A stretch of DNA of 64,000 nucleotides from Bacteroidales bacterium. GTDB taxonomy: Bacteria > Bacteroidota > Bacteroidia > Bacteroidales > UBA932. The stretch is taken from NCBI GenBank assembly GCA_017447815.1, contig JAFSMS010000090.1:22850-86849 (forward strand), read 5' to 3'. The notes under the pieces are model-generated. The model made no database searches. It had not been told where the DNA came from and saw only the letters and a list, made by a program, of their open reading frames with translations. The translations under genes were made by a program, and so were the position numbers. Positions 17,025 through 26,900 of the stretch are shown here, piece by piece (position 1 is the stretch's first letter; each line of letters begins with the position of its first letter).

Positions 17025-18211
17025 GAAAGGGAATTCTGACCATGCTGCTGCTTTTGCTTCTGCTGCCTTCCGAGGCCCGCAGGCAGCCGCGCTATCCCTT
17101 TGTCCGGACAGACCTCAACTACCTCCAGATGCCCGGCGAGAAGGCTCCGGAGTTCTATCATTTCTGCCGCAAACTGGATACGCTCCTTGTCACCGGCGGC
17201 GGGGATGTGCGCATTCTCCAGGTGGGCGGCTCGCATGTGCAGGGCGGCGTGCTGAGCGACCGCCTGCGCCGCAATTTCCTGAATCTCCGATATGGCATTA
17301 CCGGCGGCCGGGGCCTGGTTTTCCCCTTTTCGGCCGCCCATACCAATACCCCGGTGAGTTACAACAGTTCCTATATGGGCAACTGGGAAAGCGTCAACTG
17401 TCTCAAGCCCGGGGAAACATCGCTGGGCCTCACCGGAATGGCGGTGATGGCGCAGGACACATCGGCCCGGATCGTCATCGACCTGGTGCTGCGGGAAAAG
17501 CAGTTGTTGCAGCAGCGCTATACCTTTAATAAGGTGGACGTCCTGGGCAGCGGCTCGCTGGAGCCCGTCCTGCTCCTGAACGGGAAGGACACCCTTCGCG
17601 GGGTGGGCACGGCCGGATTGAGGCACTTCGACCTCCCATACTACACCGACTGGCTTCAACTGGCATTCACCGGGCAGGGAACCTTTTCCCTTCGCGGACT
17701 GTATCTGGACAAGCCCGGCGGCGGTTTTTCGCTCAGCGAGGCCGGAGTGAACGGCGCCTCCACGGGCTCCTGGCTCAAGTGCGACCTCTGGGAGCAGGAA
17801 CTTCGCCGCGTGATGCCCGACATGGTCATTTTTTCCATCGGCATCAACGACATCCAGGGGGCCGATTTCGACGTCCGCCGCTTCAAGTCCCATTACCGCG
17901 AACTGGTGAAACGCGTACACAAGGTGAATCCCCGCTGTGCCATCCTGTTCAGCGGCATCAACGACAGTTGGCGCCGGCGGGAGCCCAACACCCATACAGA
18001 GGTTGTCGAGAACGCTTTCCGCGAACTGGCCAAGGAATTCCACGCCGTTTTCTGGGACTGGTTCCGGGTGATGGGCGGCACCGGCTCCATGGCCCAGTGG
18101 GAGCAGGCCGGTCTGGCCCAGGCCGATAAAGTTCACTTCACCTCCAATGGCTACCGGCTGGTGGGAGATCTCCTGTTCGACGCCATCATGGATGAGTATT
18201 ACCGCCGATGA
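17021..18211 (+). CDS. Second SGNH-family protein, exported
   Basis: A 396-residue protein with a signal peptide (MRKGILTMLLLLLLLPSEA) and SGNH blocks: ILQVGGSHVQGG in place of GDS (block I Asp replaced by Gly), FSIGINDIQGADF, and DKVHFTSNGY with the Asp/His pair. It is a diverged paralogue of the preceding protein, sharing the NSMVQW/GSMAQW block before the last motif. It overlaps its neighbours by 4 nt on each side and so belongs to a three-gene acylation operon. The start at 17021 overlaps the upstream stop codon. Confidence 0.78.
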   Translation: MRKGILTMLLLLLLLPSEARRQPRYPFVRTDLNYLQMPGEKAPEFYHFCRKLDTLLVTGGGDVRILQVGGSHVQGGVLSDRLRRNFLNLRYGITGGRGLVFPFSAAHTNTPVSYNSSYMGNWESVNCLKPGETSLGLTGMAVMAQDTSARIVIDLVLREKQLLQQRYTFNKVDVLGSGSLEPVLLLNGKDTLRGVGTAGLRHFDLPYYTDWLQLAFTGQGTFSLRGLYLDKPGGGFSLSEAGVNGASTGSWLKCDLWEQELRRVMPDMVIFSIGINDIQGADFDVRRFKSHYRELVKRVHKVNPRCAILFSGINDSWRRREPNTHTEVVENAFRELAKEFHAVFWDWFRVMGGTGSMAQWEQAGLAQADKVHFTSNGYRLVGDLLFDAIMDEYYRR

Positions 18212-20142
18212 ACAGCCTCTGGGATATCATACGGGACTTTTTCGTGAGTCTGCTGTCCTTCGACCAGGCCCATCCGCTGCTGTTCACCCAGTTCTATTTC
18301 TGGGCGTTTTTCGCGCTGGTTTTCGCCGTCTTCTCCCTCTTCCACTCCAAGGTGCTGCTGCGCAACGGCTACCTTTTTGCCGTTTCGCTGTTTTTCTACT
18401 ACAAGACCAGCGGAGTCTTCCTGGCGCTGCTGCTCTTTGTCATTGTCTATAATTTCTTCGCCGCCAAGGGCTTGCGGCGGCTTCGCTCGGAGAAGGCGAA
18501 ATCGGCCCTGACAGTCCTGAGCGTGGTGGTGGACCTGGGCATCCTGGCCTATTTCAAATATGCCTATTTCCTGACGGACTTCGTGAACAACCTTCTGGGG
18601 CTCAACCTGCAGGTGCACGATGTGCTGGGGGAATGGCTCAATATGCTGACGGGGACGTCCCTTTTCCGGGTCGATGCCATCATCCTGCCGGTGGGCATCT
18701 CCTTCTTCACCTTCCAGGCGGTGAGTTACGTGGTGGACGTGAAGCGGCGCCGGATTGCCCCGGTCGAGAATTTCCTGGACTTCGGTTTCTACCTGTCCTT
18801 CTTCCCGCAGCTGGTGGCCGGCCCCATCGTGCGGGCTTCGGAGTTCATCCAGCAGTTGCACAAGCCGTACAACCTGAGCCGGCGGTGGTTCGGCATCGCC
18901 ATCTTCTGGATTATGAACGGCCTTGTGAAAAAACTCGTCATGGCCGACTATCTGGCGGTGAATTTCTGCGACCGGGTGTTCGAGAATCCCTTGATGTACA
19001 GCGGCTTCGAGAATCTGTCGGCACTTTTCTGCTATTCCCTGCAGGTATATGCCGATTTCTCCGGCTACACGGACATCGCTACGGGCGTGGCCATGCTCAT
19101 GGGCTTTTATCTGCCCCAGAACTTTGACTCGCCGTACAAGGCGGTGAACACGCAGCAGTTCTGGCGCCGCTGGCACATGACGCTGTCGCGCTGGCTCAAG
19201 GACTATCTGTACATTCCGCTGGGCGGCAACCGCAATGCCACGGCGGGGACGTTCATCATCATTGCGGCGGTGGCGGTGTTCGGCAGTTTCCTCAGCGGCA
19301 GTTGGTGGGTGGCCTTCGGCGTTTTTGTGCTGGCGGCAGGCATCGGCCTTTGGGCCTGGAAACGGCCGCAGGACCGCAAACTCATCACCACCAACATCAA
19401 TTCCATGAACACCATGCTGCTGGGCGGCCTGTGGCACGGCGCCAGTTGGAATTTCATGATTTGGGGCGGCCTTAACGGCATCGGCATGGTCATCTATAAG
19501 ATTTGGACCAAGCGGAGCATGCTGCAGAAACTGTTGCTGATCAGTTCTCTCATGAGTATAAGCGCCCTGCTGGTGCGATGGACGCACGCCCCGGTGTGGA
19601 ACATGTTCACGGTGTGGCTGCTCATGATCTGGGTGGGGACTTTCGTGAAGTACTGCTACCGCTGGGCCGTCCTGGGGAGGGATGCGGTGGTCAAAGCGCC
19701 GGCGCTGACGGCCAAAGGGGCGGTGATTCCGGTGCAGTTGCCTTCGGCCCGTGCCCGCTGGATTTCCCGCGCATGGGATATTTTCCAGACCTTCGTGTTC
19801 ATCACCTTCACCCGGCTGTTCTTCCGCAGCGGCTCCAACCTGGACCCGGCCCTCGCCAACGAGCAGGCCTGGAACACCGCCAAGAACATGGTGAACCAGA
19901 TCGGGTCGGCCTGGGACCTGTCCCTGGTCCCCGCCATGGCCTGGCAGCACCGCGCCGTGCTCCTGCTTTTTGTGGTGGGCATGATCATCCACTGGCTCCC
20001 GGAGCGCTTCAAGCGCCGTTATCGCATTGTCTTTGCCCGTCTGCCCCTGTTCTGGATGGCCGTGGTGGTGGTCGCCATCATCCTCTTCTTCTTCCAGTTC
20101 ATCACCGCCGACCTCCAATCCTTCATCTACTTCCAGTTCTAG
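18208..20142 (+). CDS. MBOAT-family membrane O-acyltransferase (AlgI/DltB-like)
   Basis: A 644-residue polytopic membrane protein with the MBOAT core: YFFPQLVAGPI-like block (LSFFPQLVAGPIVRASEF), QFWRRWHMTLSRWLKDYLYIPLGGN, and the invariant His410 in GGLWHGASWNFMIWGG. It would move an acyl (probably acetyl) group across the membrane for transfer to a polysaccharide by the two SGNH partners. Compared with typical AlgI (about 470 residues) it has an extra hydrophobic insert between LGGNRNATAG and the His block, and a long C-terminal extension with further helices. Its stop overlaps that of the convergent ksgA. Confidence 0.88.
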   Translation: MNSLWDIIRDFFVSLLSFDQAHPLLFTQFYFWAFFALVFAVFSLFHSKVLLRNGYLFAVSLFFYYKTSGVFLALLLFVIVYNFFAAKGLRRLRSEKAKSALTVLSVVVDLGILAYFKYAYFLTDFVNNLLGLNLQVHDVLGEWLNMLTGTSLFRVDAIILPVGISFFTFQAVSYVVDVKRRRIAPVENFLDFGFYLSFFPQLVAGPIVRASEFIQQLHKPYNLSRRWFGIAIFWIMNGLVKKLVMADYLAVNFCDRVFENPLMYSGFENLSALFCYSLQVYADFSGYTDIATGVAMLMGFYLPQNFDSPYKAVNTQQFWRRWHMTLSRWLKDYLYIPLGGNRNATAGTFIIIAAVAVFGSFLSGSWWVAFGVFVLAAGIGLWAWKRPQDRKLITTNINSMNTMLLGGLWHGASWNFMIWGGLNGIGMVIYKIWTKRSMLQKLLLISSLMSISALLVRWTHAPVWNMFTVWLLMIWVGTFVKYCYRWAVLGRDAVVKAPALTAKGAVIPVQLPSARARWISRAWDIFQTFVFITFTRLFFRSGSNLDPALANEQAWNTAKNMVNQIGSAWDLSLVPAMAWQHRAVLLLFVVGMIIHWLPERFKRRYRIVFARLPLFWMAVVVVAIILFFFQFITADLQSFIYFQF

Positions 20143-21050
20143 GCCAGGAGGTTGGTAAGGGCGATGAAGTCCTCCACACCGAGCCGTTCCGGCCGGAGGG
20201 AAAAGACGTCCTGGGCGAGGAAGGCGGCAAGTTCGTCGTCAGACCAGCCCAGGCGGTCGGCTTTGGCGCGGGCGAGCGGCTTGAGTGGATTGCGCATCAT
20301 CTTCCGGCGCTGGCCGAAGGCCGTTTTCACCACCGTCTTGAACAGGGCCTCGTCGCAGCCAAGCGATGTGCGCCCGTTGCGCTTGAGCCGAATCACGGCG
20401 CTCTCCACTTTGGGCGGCGGGGCAAAGCAGCCGGACCCCACGGTGAAAAGGTACTCGATATCATACCAGGCCTGCAGCAGCACGCTCAGGATGCCGTAGG
20501 TCTTGGTTCCTGGCCCTTCGGCGATGCGTTCCGCCACCTCTTTCTGGACCATCCCCACCACTTCGGGGATGCGGTCCTTGTAGTCCAGCACTTTGAAGAA
20601 AATCTGCGAGGAGATGTTGTAAGGAAAATTGCCGATGACGGCAAAGTCCCCGTCGAAGATTTTTTCCAGGCGCAGCGTGAGGAAATCGGCCTCCATGAGC
20701 CGCCCCTGCATGCCCTGAAAATGGGTGAGAAGGTATTCGACGCTTTCAGAATCAATCTCCACGAGTTTGAGGTCGATATCGCTGCGCTCCAGCAGGTACT
20801 GCGTAAGCACCCCCATGCCGGGGCCAACTTCCAAGACGGGGGAAGGATGCATGATGTCCCCTTGAATGCGCTCTGCAGAGCGCCGGCGGAGGCCGTGTCC
20901 TTGGACTTGTTCCAAGGACATACTAGGCCGGGAGCCGCGGGGGGATAATAGGGGGGCAGCGCCCCCCTCTAAGGCATCTACGATGGCGCGGGCCACTTTC
21001 TGGTCGGTGAGAAAATGCTGGCCGAGGGCCTTTTTGGCACGGACTTCCAT
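20139..21050 (-). CDS. rsmA: 16S rRNA dimethyladenosine transferase with an in-frame insertion
   Basis: A 303-residue KsgA/RsmA homologue (usual length about 265) that dimethylates A1518 and A1519 of 16S rRNA. The N-terminus KKALGQHFLTD, SAM motif PVLEVGPGMGVL (71-82) and NFPYNISSQIFFK catalytic block are intact. Between VDAL and PVLEV about 43 residues (28-70) replace the usual 5-8; this stretch is Gly/Arg/Ser-rich and is encoded by a palindrome-rich DNA segment. The start at 21050 is one nt after the HAD gene's stop. The reading frame is uninterrupted, so the protein is probably functional with an extra surface loop. Confidence 0.92.
   Translation of the reverse strand: MEVRAKKALGQHFLTDQKVARAIVDALEGGAAPLLSPRGSRPSMSLEQVQGHGLRRRSAERIQGDIMHPSPVLEVGPGMGVLTQYLLERSDIDLKLVEIDSESVEYLLTHFQGMQGRLMEADFLTLRLEKIFDGDFAVIGNFPYNISSQIFFKVLDYKDRIPEVVGMVQKEVAERIAEGPGTKTYGILSVLLQAWYDIEYLFTVGSGCFAPPPKVESAVIRLKRNGRTSLGCDEALFKTVVKTAFGQRRKMMRNPLKPLARAKADRLGWSDDELAAFLAQDVFSLRPERLGVEDFIALTNLLA
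20841..20969. repeat. Palindromic element inserted in frame in ksgA
   Basis: This segment has no counterpart in normal KsgA. It contains a perfect 10-bp stem TGTCCTTGGA/TCCAAGGACA around loop CTTGT (20896-20920) and a G/C-rich palindromic block ATAGGGGGGCAGCGCCCC (20948-20965). The same blocks, CTTGT..C.AAGGAC followed by ATAGGGGGCAGAGCCCC, occur in the same order in the insert at 50278-50388. The element is open in the ksgA frame on the minus strand. Confidence 0.65.
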
Positions 21051-21051
21051 A

Positions 21052-22158
21052 CTAGATACCTCCTCCTTCCACGGCACCGGCGGCCTTGGCGAAGGCCGGC
21101 TGCAACAAGTAGCGGGAATCACAGGAACGGGCCAGCGCCGTCAGTTCCCCGATGGGGCTGGTAAGGGAGCGGCCCACATCGATGATCAGGCCGCACACCA
21201 TGTCGTCAAAAGCGGTGAGCATGGGCACGTCGCCGTTGGAGTCTCCGCCCACCAGGACAGGCCCGCGGCCTTCATACGAAGGGGCGATGCAGGTCTTGAT
21301 GCAGGACACTTTTCCCGGGCCGATGGGCTGCACATACTTGTCGTCATACCGGGCCGTCAGGCGCTCGGAAGGCGCAAAGCGCAGGCCGAAAACATGCTCC
21401 GGCGGCAGTCCGGGCCCCAGTTGCGGGTCGCAGGCCAGCTCTTCCACGATGAGTTCCAGGGAAGCGGAGCAGACATAGGCGTCTATCTTATTATCCCTCA
21501 AGCAATTGAAAAGGTCTTTCATCTCCGGGGCGAAGTAGATGCCGCGTTCCACCTTGCCGCCCCATTTCCCGTCTTTGGAGCGCCACTCCTCGACGGCCAG
21601 TTTATCGGCCCCCAGATGCTCTGCAATGGCGTCGTGTACCACGGCGCGGGCTTCCTGTTCCGTGTAGCCGGCCAGCAGGCCCGGCATCCAGAGGTAGGAG
21701 ACCTCTTCGCCGAAAGCCATGTCCATGCCCACGAGCAGGGAGTACATCCGGGCGCGGAAGTCCTGGTACAGGACCATGTCGTGAATCTTTTCCCCATGGT
21801 CGAGGAAATTGCGAAGCAGGGCATATTCCACCTGGAGCATTTCGCCCATTTTGGCAAACGTGATATCGCTGCCGGGAATCAGGCGGGACGGATCCGGGAT
21901 GCCGTCCATGAAACGGTGCTTGGGCGCGTCGGCATAGCGCAGATGCTCGATCTGATAGACCCAGAGCGCCTGCGAAATGTCGTGGACAATGGAGGTCTTG
22001 TCAAAGTCAAACACGGCATAACCTCCTGATTTTGAGGTTAATAAAGCGTTTAGAGATTCCCGTACATACGGGTCCCAGGAACCGCCTTCCAGGGTTTTGG
22101 GTGCATGACAGGAGGCCACTGCCAGTGCAGCGCAAAGAATCAAGGCAAAATGTTTCAT
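21052..22158 (-). CDS. HAD-superfamily phosphatase lipoprotein
   Basis: A 368-residue predicted lipoprotein (MKHFALILCAALAVASC, Cys17) with a haloacid dehalogenase fold. Motif I is FDFDKTSIVHD (nucleophile Asp near residue 50), and motif IV is GGDSNGDVPML. The composition resembles phosphoserine phosphatase-like HAD proteins, but the substrate is unknown. The start at 22158 follows a -7 promoter by 4 nt. It runs into ksgA with a single intervening nucleotide, so the two probably share a transcript. Confidence 0.82.
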   Translation of the reverse strand: MKHFALILCAALAVASCHAPKTLEGGSWDPYVRESLNALLTSKSGGYAVFDFDKTSIVHDISQALWVYQIEHLRYADAPKHRFMDGIPDPSRLIPGSDITFAKMGEMLQVEYALLRNFLDHGEKIHDMVLYQDFRARMYSLLVGMDMAFGEEVSYLWMPGLLAGYTEQEARAVVHDAIAEHLGADKLAVEEWRSKDGKWGGKVERGIYFAPEMKDLFNCLRDNKIDAYVCSASLELIVEELACDPQLGPGLPPEHVFGLRFAPSERLTARYDDKYVQPIGPGKVSCIKTCIAPSYEGRGPVLVGGDSNGDVPMLTAFDDMVCGLIIDVGRSLTSPIGELTALARSCDSRYLLQPAFAKAAGAVEGGGI

Positions 22159-22162
22159 GCAG

Positions 22163-22170
22163 CAAAGATA
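22163..22170 (-). promoter_or_regulatory. -7 promoter element of the HAD lipoprotein gene
   Basis: TATCTTTG on the minus strand, 4 nt before the ATG at 22158 and within 5 nt of the upstream gene's stop codon. Confidence 0.6.
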
Positions 22171-22174
22171 CAAA

Positions 22175-23800
22175 TTAATTGCGGGCTGCGAGCCATTCGG
22201 CCGGCGTTTGTCCGGTGACCGCCTTGAAATTCCGGTAAAAGGCCGATTCCGACGCAAACCCCGCCGCATCGGCAATGTCGGAAAGCCGCATCTGGGGCGT
22301 TTCCTGCAGTTTTTTCTGGGCAAAACGGACGCGGTATCCGTTCACGTAGTCCAGGAAAGAGCAGCCGGCTCCGGTATTGATGCAGGAGGAGATGTATTTG
22401 GTGTTGGTCCCGAGGGTGGTGGCCAGTTCGGCGATGGTGAGGCCCTTGCGCCTGTACAGTCCCTTTTCCATCATGGCCGATACCCGCTCAAACAACTCCC
22501 GCTCCCGCTGGCTCTGCGGTTCCGGCAATTCCGCCTGATCCGGCTCGGGACGCTCCGTACGGGCCTTTTTTCTGCGCCGGACCAGCCACCAGCCCAGGCT
22601 CACCAGGGCCAGTCCCGTGAGAATGCCGGCCGCCATCCCGGCCGACCGGGCGCGGGAGCCGGTATCGGCAACGGGCGTTTCCTGGCGGGGGTCAAAGATA
22701 TAGACAGAGGCGAAGGGCTTGTAATTGGAGTCTTTGATTCCGCCGGCGAGGACAATCCGTCCGTCCGTCAGCAGGGTGAAGGCGCCGTATTGGGGCAAAT
22801 CCTCCAGGGGCTCCGTATAGTGGAGTTTCAGCGTGGCCTTCCCGCCTTCCAAGGCCGGTTTGTAGCCGATCTGAAGGGCATAGGCACGGTTTTCCGCATC
22901 GGTCCCCAGCGCCCAGGCGTACTCTCCGTCACAAAGCAGGGGATTCCAATAAAAGATGGGACCGCCCGCTCCCCGGAGCGGAATCTCCGTTTCCAGTTCC
23001 AAAAGGGAAAACGCCTCTCCTTGGACCCGCAGGATGCCATTGGCCTCCAAACTGTCATTGACGGCGAGCATCAGATAGTCGTATTCTCCTATTTTGCAGA
23101 GGGGCTGAACCATGTCCCCGTCCGAGAACATGGGCCGTGCGGTGAGCAGCAGGGGCTCCTGGAAGGCCTCCCCATGCAGGCGGTCCACCCATCCTTTTCC
23201 CGGGCGTCCCCAGGAATCCATGGCGCTGAAGACGATGGCGTTGTCCGGAGCCGTCGGGAGAATCCACGGATAGCTCCGGTTCTCGGCCGTTTCCTTTACC
23301 GTAGCAAAGCCGTCTTTGGCCGAATACATCTCCAGCGCATCTTCGGCAAACCAGTTTCCGGAAACCAGAATGGAGCCGTCTTCCATTTCCAGGGCGGAGG
23401 AAGCGGCGCGCCGGCGGTCCAGAATGGAGACGGGTTCAAAGGAATGGCTTGCGGGCAGGTAACGCTCTGCGGAGAAACTCTGCCCGATGCCGAACGCTTC
23501 CTGCAGTCCGCCGCCCAGCAGGATGGTTCCGTCTTTCAGCCTGAGGCAGAAGCCGTTGTCGTGGGTGTATAGGGAGGAAAGCGTGTTCCACTTGCCGTCC
23601 TTGAAGTATTCTGCCGTGGGGGTGGGAATGAAACCGGTGGTGTGCCCCCCGATGACGGTGAGTTCGCCGTCCAGTTGCAGCAGGGCATGGCCCGCGCGCG
23701 GAACCGTCAGGTCCGGAAGCCGTTCCCAGGCCATCTCCTGCGCCCGGGCGGAAGCCAGGGACAGAAACAGGGCAAGGCCGATGTAAATACCTTTCGTCAT
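22175..23800 (-). CDS. Membrane-spanning regulator: periplasmic Kelch-like sensor plus AraC DNA-binding domain
   Basis: A 541-residue one-component regulator. A signal peptide (1-21) leads into a periplasmic beta-propeller with Kelch-like blades, for example RAGHALLQLDGELTVIGGH and ALEMEDGSILVSGNW. A membrane helix lies near 395-417, followed by RRRKKA, a charged linker and a C-terminal AraC/XylS domain: LTIAELATTLGTNTKYISSCIN and MRLSDIADAAGFASESAFYRNFK are the two helix-turn-helices. It resembles the hybrid two-component systems of Bacteroidota without kinase or receiver. It is divergent from the 1403-residue lipoprotein gene, which is its likely target. The start at 23800 follows a promoter by 6 nt. 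Confidence 0.85.
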   Translation of the reverse strand: MTKGIYIGLALFLSLASARAQEMAWERLPDLTVPRAGHALLQLDGELTVIGGHTTGFIPTPTAEYFKDGKWNTLSSLYTHDNGFCLRLKDGTILLGGGLQEAFGIGQSFSAERYLPASHSFEPVSILDRRRAASSALEMEDGSILVSGNWFAEDALEMYSAKDGFATVKETAENRSYPWILPTAPDNAIVFSAMDSWGRPGKGWVDRLHGEAFQEPLLLTARPMFSDGDMVQPLCKIGEYDYLMLAVNDSLEANGILRVQGEAFSLLELETEIPLRGAGGPIFYWNPLLCDGEYAWALGTDAENRAYALQIGYKPALEGGKATLKLHYTEPLEDLPQYGAFTLLTDGRIVLAGGIKDSNYKPFASVYIFDPRQETPVADTGSRARSAGMAAGILTGLALVSLGWWLVRRRKKARTERPEPDQAELPEPQSQRERELFERVSAMMEKGLYRRKGLTIAELATTLGTNTKYISSCINTGAGCSFLDYVNGYRVRFAQKKLQETPQMRLSDIADAAGFASESAFYRNFKAVTGQTPAEWLAARN

Positions 23801-23806
23801 GATACA

Positions 23807-23814
23807 CAAAGATA
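23807..23814 (-). promoter_or_regulatory. -7 promoter element of the Kelch/AraC regulator
   Basis: TATCTTTG on the minus strand, 6 nt before the ATG at 23800. Confidence 0.6.
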
Positions 23815-23846
23815 AGCCTTTTCCGGATAGTTTGCTTGCCCGGATT

Positions 23847-23868
23847 CTGTCAATTCCTGAATTGACAG
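23847..23868. promoter_or_regulatory. Candidate operator 1, perfect palindrome
   Basis: CTGTCAATTC, a 2-nt centre, and GAATTGACAG make a perfect 10-bp-arm palindrome about 35 bp upstream of the regulator's -7 box. Its core CAATTCCTGAATTGACAG is similar (14 of 18 positions) to the site at 23902. Confidence 0.5.
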
Positions 23869-23901
23869 CATTATTTTCAGACAATGGGAGAAATTTTCTT
23901 G

Positions 23902-23919
23902 CAATTCCCGAATCGGGAG
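23902..23919. promoter_or_regulatory. Candidate operator 2, imperfect palindrome
   Basis: CAATTCCCGAATCGGGAG, containing TCCCG/CGGGA, lies exactly 51 bp from the matching core of operator 1, close to five helical turns. It is 44 bp upstream of the lipoprotein's -7 box, where an activator would bind. Confidence 0.45.
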
Positions 23920-23962
23920 TGCGGTTTTCCGCTGATAGGAGCGATAAATCTCCGGGAGGGGG

Positions 23963-23970
23963 TATATTTG
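23963..23970 (+). promoter_or_regulatory. -7 promoter element of the 1403-residue lipoprotein gene
   Basis: TATATTTG, 22 nt before the ATG at 23993. Confidence 0.55.
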
Positions 23971-23992
23971 TATAAATCTAAAAACTTGTGCC

Positions 23993-26900
23993 ATGAAACG
24001 GATAAGCCTCCTTGCCCTGTCTCTGATGATCTTGCTCCAGGGCTGCGGCCGCAGAGAAGACCCTACCCCTCAAAACTATCAACTGAAGCTGGACCCCGCG
24101 ACGCTGGTCCTCTCCGCTGCCGGAGAAGCCCAGACGGTCCAGGTAACAACGGACGCCCCTTCCTGGAAAGCGGAGGCGTCGGCCGACTGGATCAAGGTCT
24201 CCACCTCCGGGAACACCATTTCCGTGAGCGCCGAGGCCAACACCTCCAAAGACAGCCGGAACGGAGCGGTCCGGGTGACGGCCGGGACGGCCAAAGCCGA
24301 TCTGGCGGTCGTACAGGGCGGCAAGTCGAATCGGCCTGCCGATGATCCCTATCCTATGGCCAGTTACGGGCTGGACGATGAGTCCATCTTCGTGAAGAAA
24401 GAATACTCGGAAGGCATCATCGCGGCCAATCCGGAGCAGAATACCTTCACGGTTCCGTCCTCGGCAGTAGGCGCCCAGAAGCCGGAAACCGGTCAGAAAC
24501 TGATTATGAACACGCCCACCGAACTGTTCCCGGACGGCTTGCTGGCCGAGGTGCAATCGGTTAAGGAAACAAATGGCAATTATGAAATCACCTACCGCCC
24601 TCTCAAGTTAGAGGAAGCGTTCACCGATCTTACTATTGAGGAAACGGACCTGGATATCGGCGGGGCTCTCCTGAAAGTGCTGGATGCCGATGGAAATGAA
24701 GTGCCTTTCACCAAGACAAAGGGTACGGAAGAGAAGAGTTTCAATATTTCCATCCCCGAGGCCAGTTGGCCGGTCGATATTATTGAAGGGCTGGAAATCA
24801 AGCCCATCATGGACGTAAAACTCTCCATGCTGTTCCAGGCCATCATCGCCGATGCCACGCTATATACTTTCAATGCCAGGGTAAAGGCCGATATGGATAT
24901 CGGCGCAACCATTGCCCTCGGCGCTGAAGGAAAACTCATTGACAAGCGTTGGCCCATTTTTTCCATGTACTTCGCCGCCATTGCGGTGGGGCCGGTTCTG
25001 GTTACCCCGTTTGTACAGTTGGAGGCGGTTTTCTCGGTTTCAGGAAAAGTGAGCATAGAGGCCACGGCAATTTACCATACCGTCCAGAAACAGGGTATCC
25101 ATTATGATGCCAGTGGCGGCTGGGGCATGATTGACTATACCAAAGAAAACCAGAACGGAGAGTGGAAAGAACTGAGTGTGTCACCCAAATTGGAAGGCAG
25201 CATTGCCTACGGACTGGGCCTGGGACCGTACTTTGGCGTTTACGGCAAGGTGGTGGCAGCCGGCGTTACCATGGATATCAAGTTGAAAGAGACCGTGAGC
25301 GAGGCTTTCAACCTCCTGGACGGAGACCCCACCCGTTACCTGAGCTGGGATTTTGTGAAGCATCTGCAGAATATCGAATACGAAGCCGCCACGGTCGCAA
25401 GTGCCTCCATGAACGTGGAACTGGTGAATATGCCTGCCGCTTCCCTTGAAACGCCGGAGTTTACCATATCGTCCAACAAGATGAAACTCCTTCCTTCGGT
25501 GAACGACAAAACGTTCACTTTCGAGCGCCTTGACGACGGAATGGAACTCACGATAGATGTTTTCAACAAGCATTTGTTCGGCGGCAGAGTCTATGCCATG
25601 GTGAAGGAAAATGCCCAAACCCCCGATACCGAGGCCCGTCGTGTGTACTTTGATAACGCTGAAGATGTCGGCATGGATGACTTGAACGAAGGTACGGCGG
25701 AGAGTGTGAAACTGAAGGCCTTTATCCCTCTGGATGAGGAGGATTCGGACATTCAGTATGCCGACATCATGTACAAGACGCCGGATTTCGAGACCCCGTT
25801 CTGCCTGGCGTCCCTGGAACAGGCGTTTGACGATACCGAAGCCCGCGCGGCCCTGCTGAAGATTCTGGAGAACATTTATGGCGCCCGCGAGGGAAGTTGG
25901 GAAGGCTGCAACTGGTTCAACACCAACCAGCAGGTGTATGCGATGAAAAACATCCGCACCTCCTTCAAAAACGGAGAGTTCCGCTATAAGATTACCATCC
26001 CTTCCCAATGGAAAATGGGCAAGGCTCTCGGTGTGGGCAATTACTCCGGGAACGCGGCGCGCTTCGGAAGTTGGGAACTGGTGTTCGAAGACGGATCGGA
26101 TGCCAACATGGAGACATTCACCGTCAGTGACGCCCATTTCACGGGTGTCAGCCTGAATGGGGACAAAGTTACCAGATTCTCCGTAAACAGCCCCATCTGG
26201 AGCCGATTTGACGATATTCCTTCCACGGTTACCTGGCTGGACTTGAGCAAAACCCCCGTCGAGGAACTGGAATCTGCCAAAATCAGTGAATCCATAACGG
26301 GACTCATCCTGGAAGATTGTCCGAAACTGAAAAAGCTTACAGTGGGGCCTTCCGACGGAAATGTCACAGCCATCGACTATTCCGTGAAAGGCAGCAGCGG
26401 ACTGGAAACCATCTGCCTGCAGAACATGACCTTCCCTTCGGCCTTCTTCTATCTGAATGAACGCGGAAACAAGACGGCGGAACTCTCCTTCCGTTCCTGC
26501 AAGCTGGAGGACAATAGTTTCCCGGGCAATTTCACCTCGATAAATTTTGACCACTGTACTTTTGCCACCATTACGGTGAGTGGCAACAAGACGCTTGAAC
26601 GGATTGACCTGAGCACCTCCAAGGGTACCGGTTTGGTGGTGAAGGACTGCCCCAAGATGAGTGCCCTGGTATGCCCGGATACGGGTATTTCCACGTTTGA
26701 GGTCGAGAATCTGCCGGAAATGGTCTATATAAACGTGGAAAACAACGAGAACCTCAAACGGCTGGTTCCCGAGGTCTTCGACGAAATCCCGGAGCGTGGC
26801 GGAAGCGTGGATTACGACATCCGCTACAGTTATACCGACGTAGGCGGCACCATCGAGTACGAAGACAGCGGCTACGGCTTCTGGTATGAAGGCGAACCGG

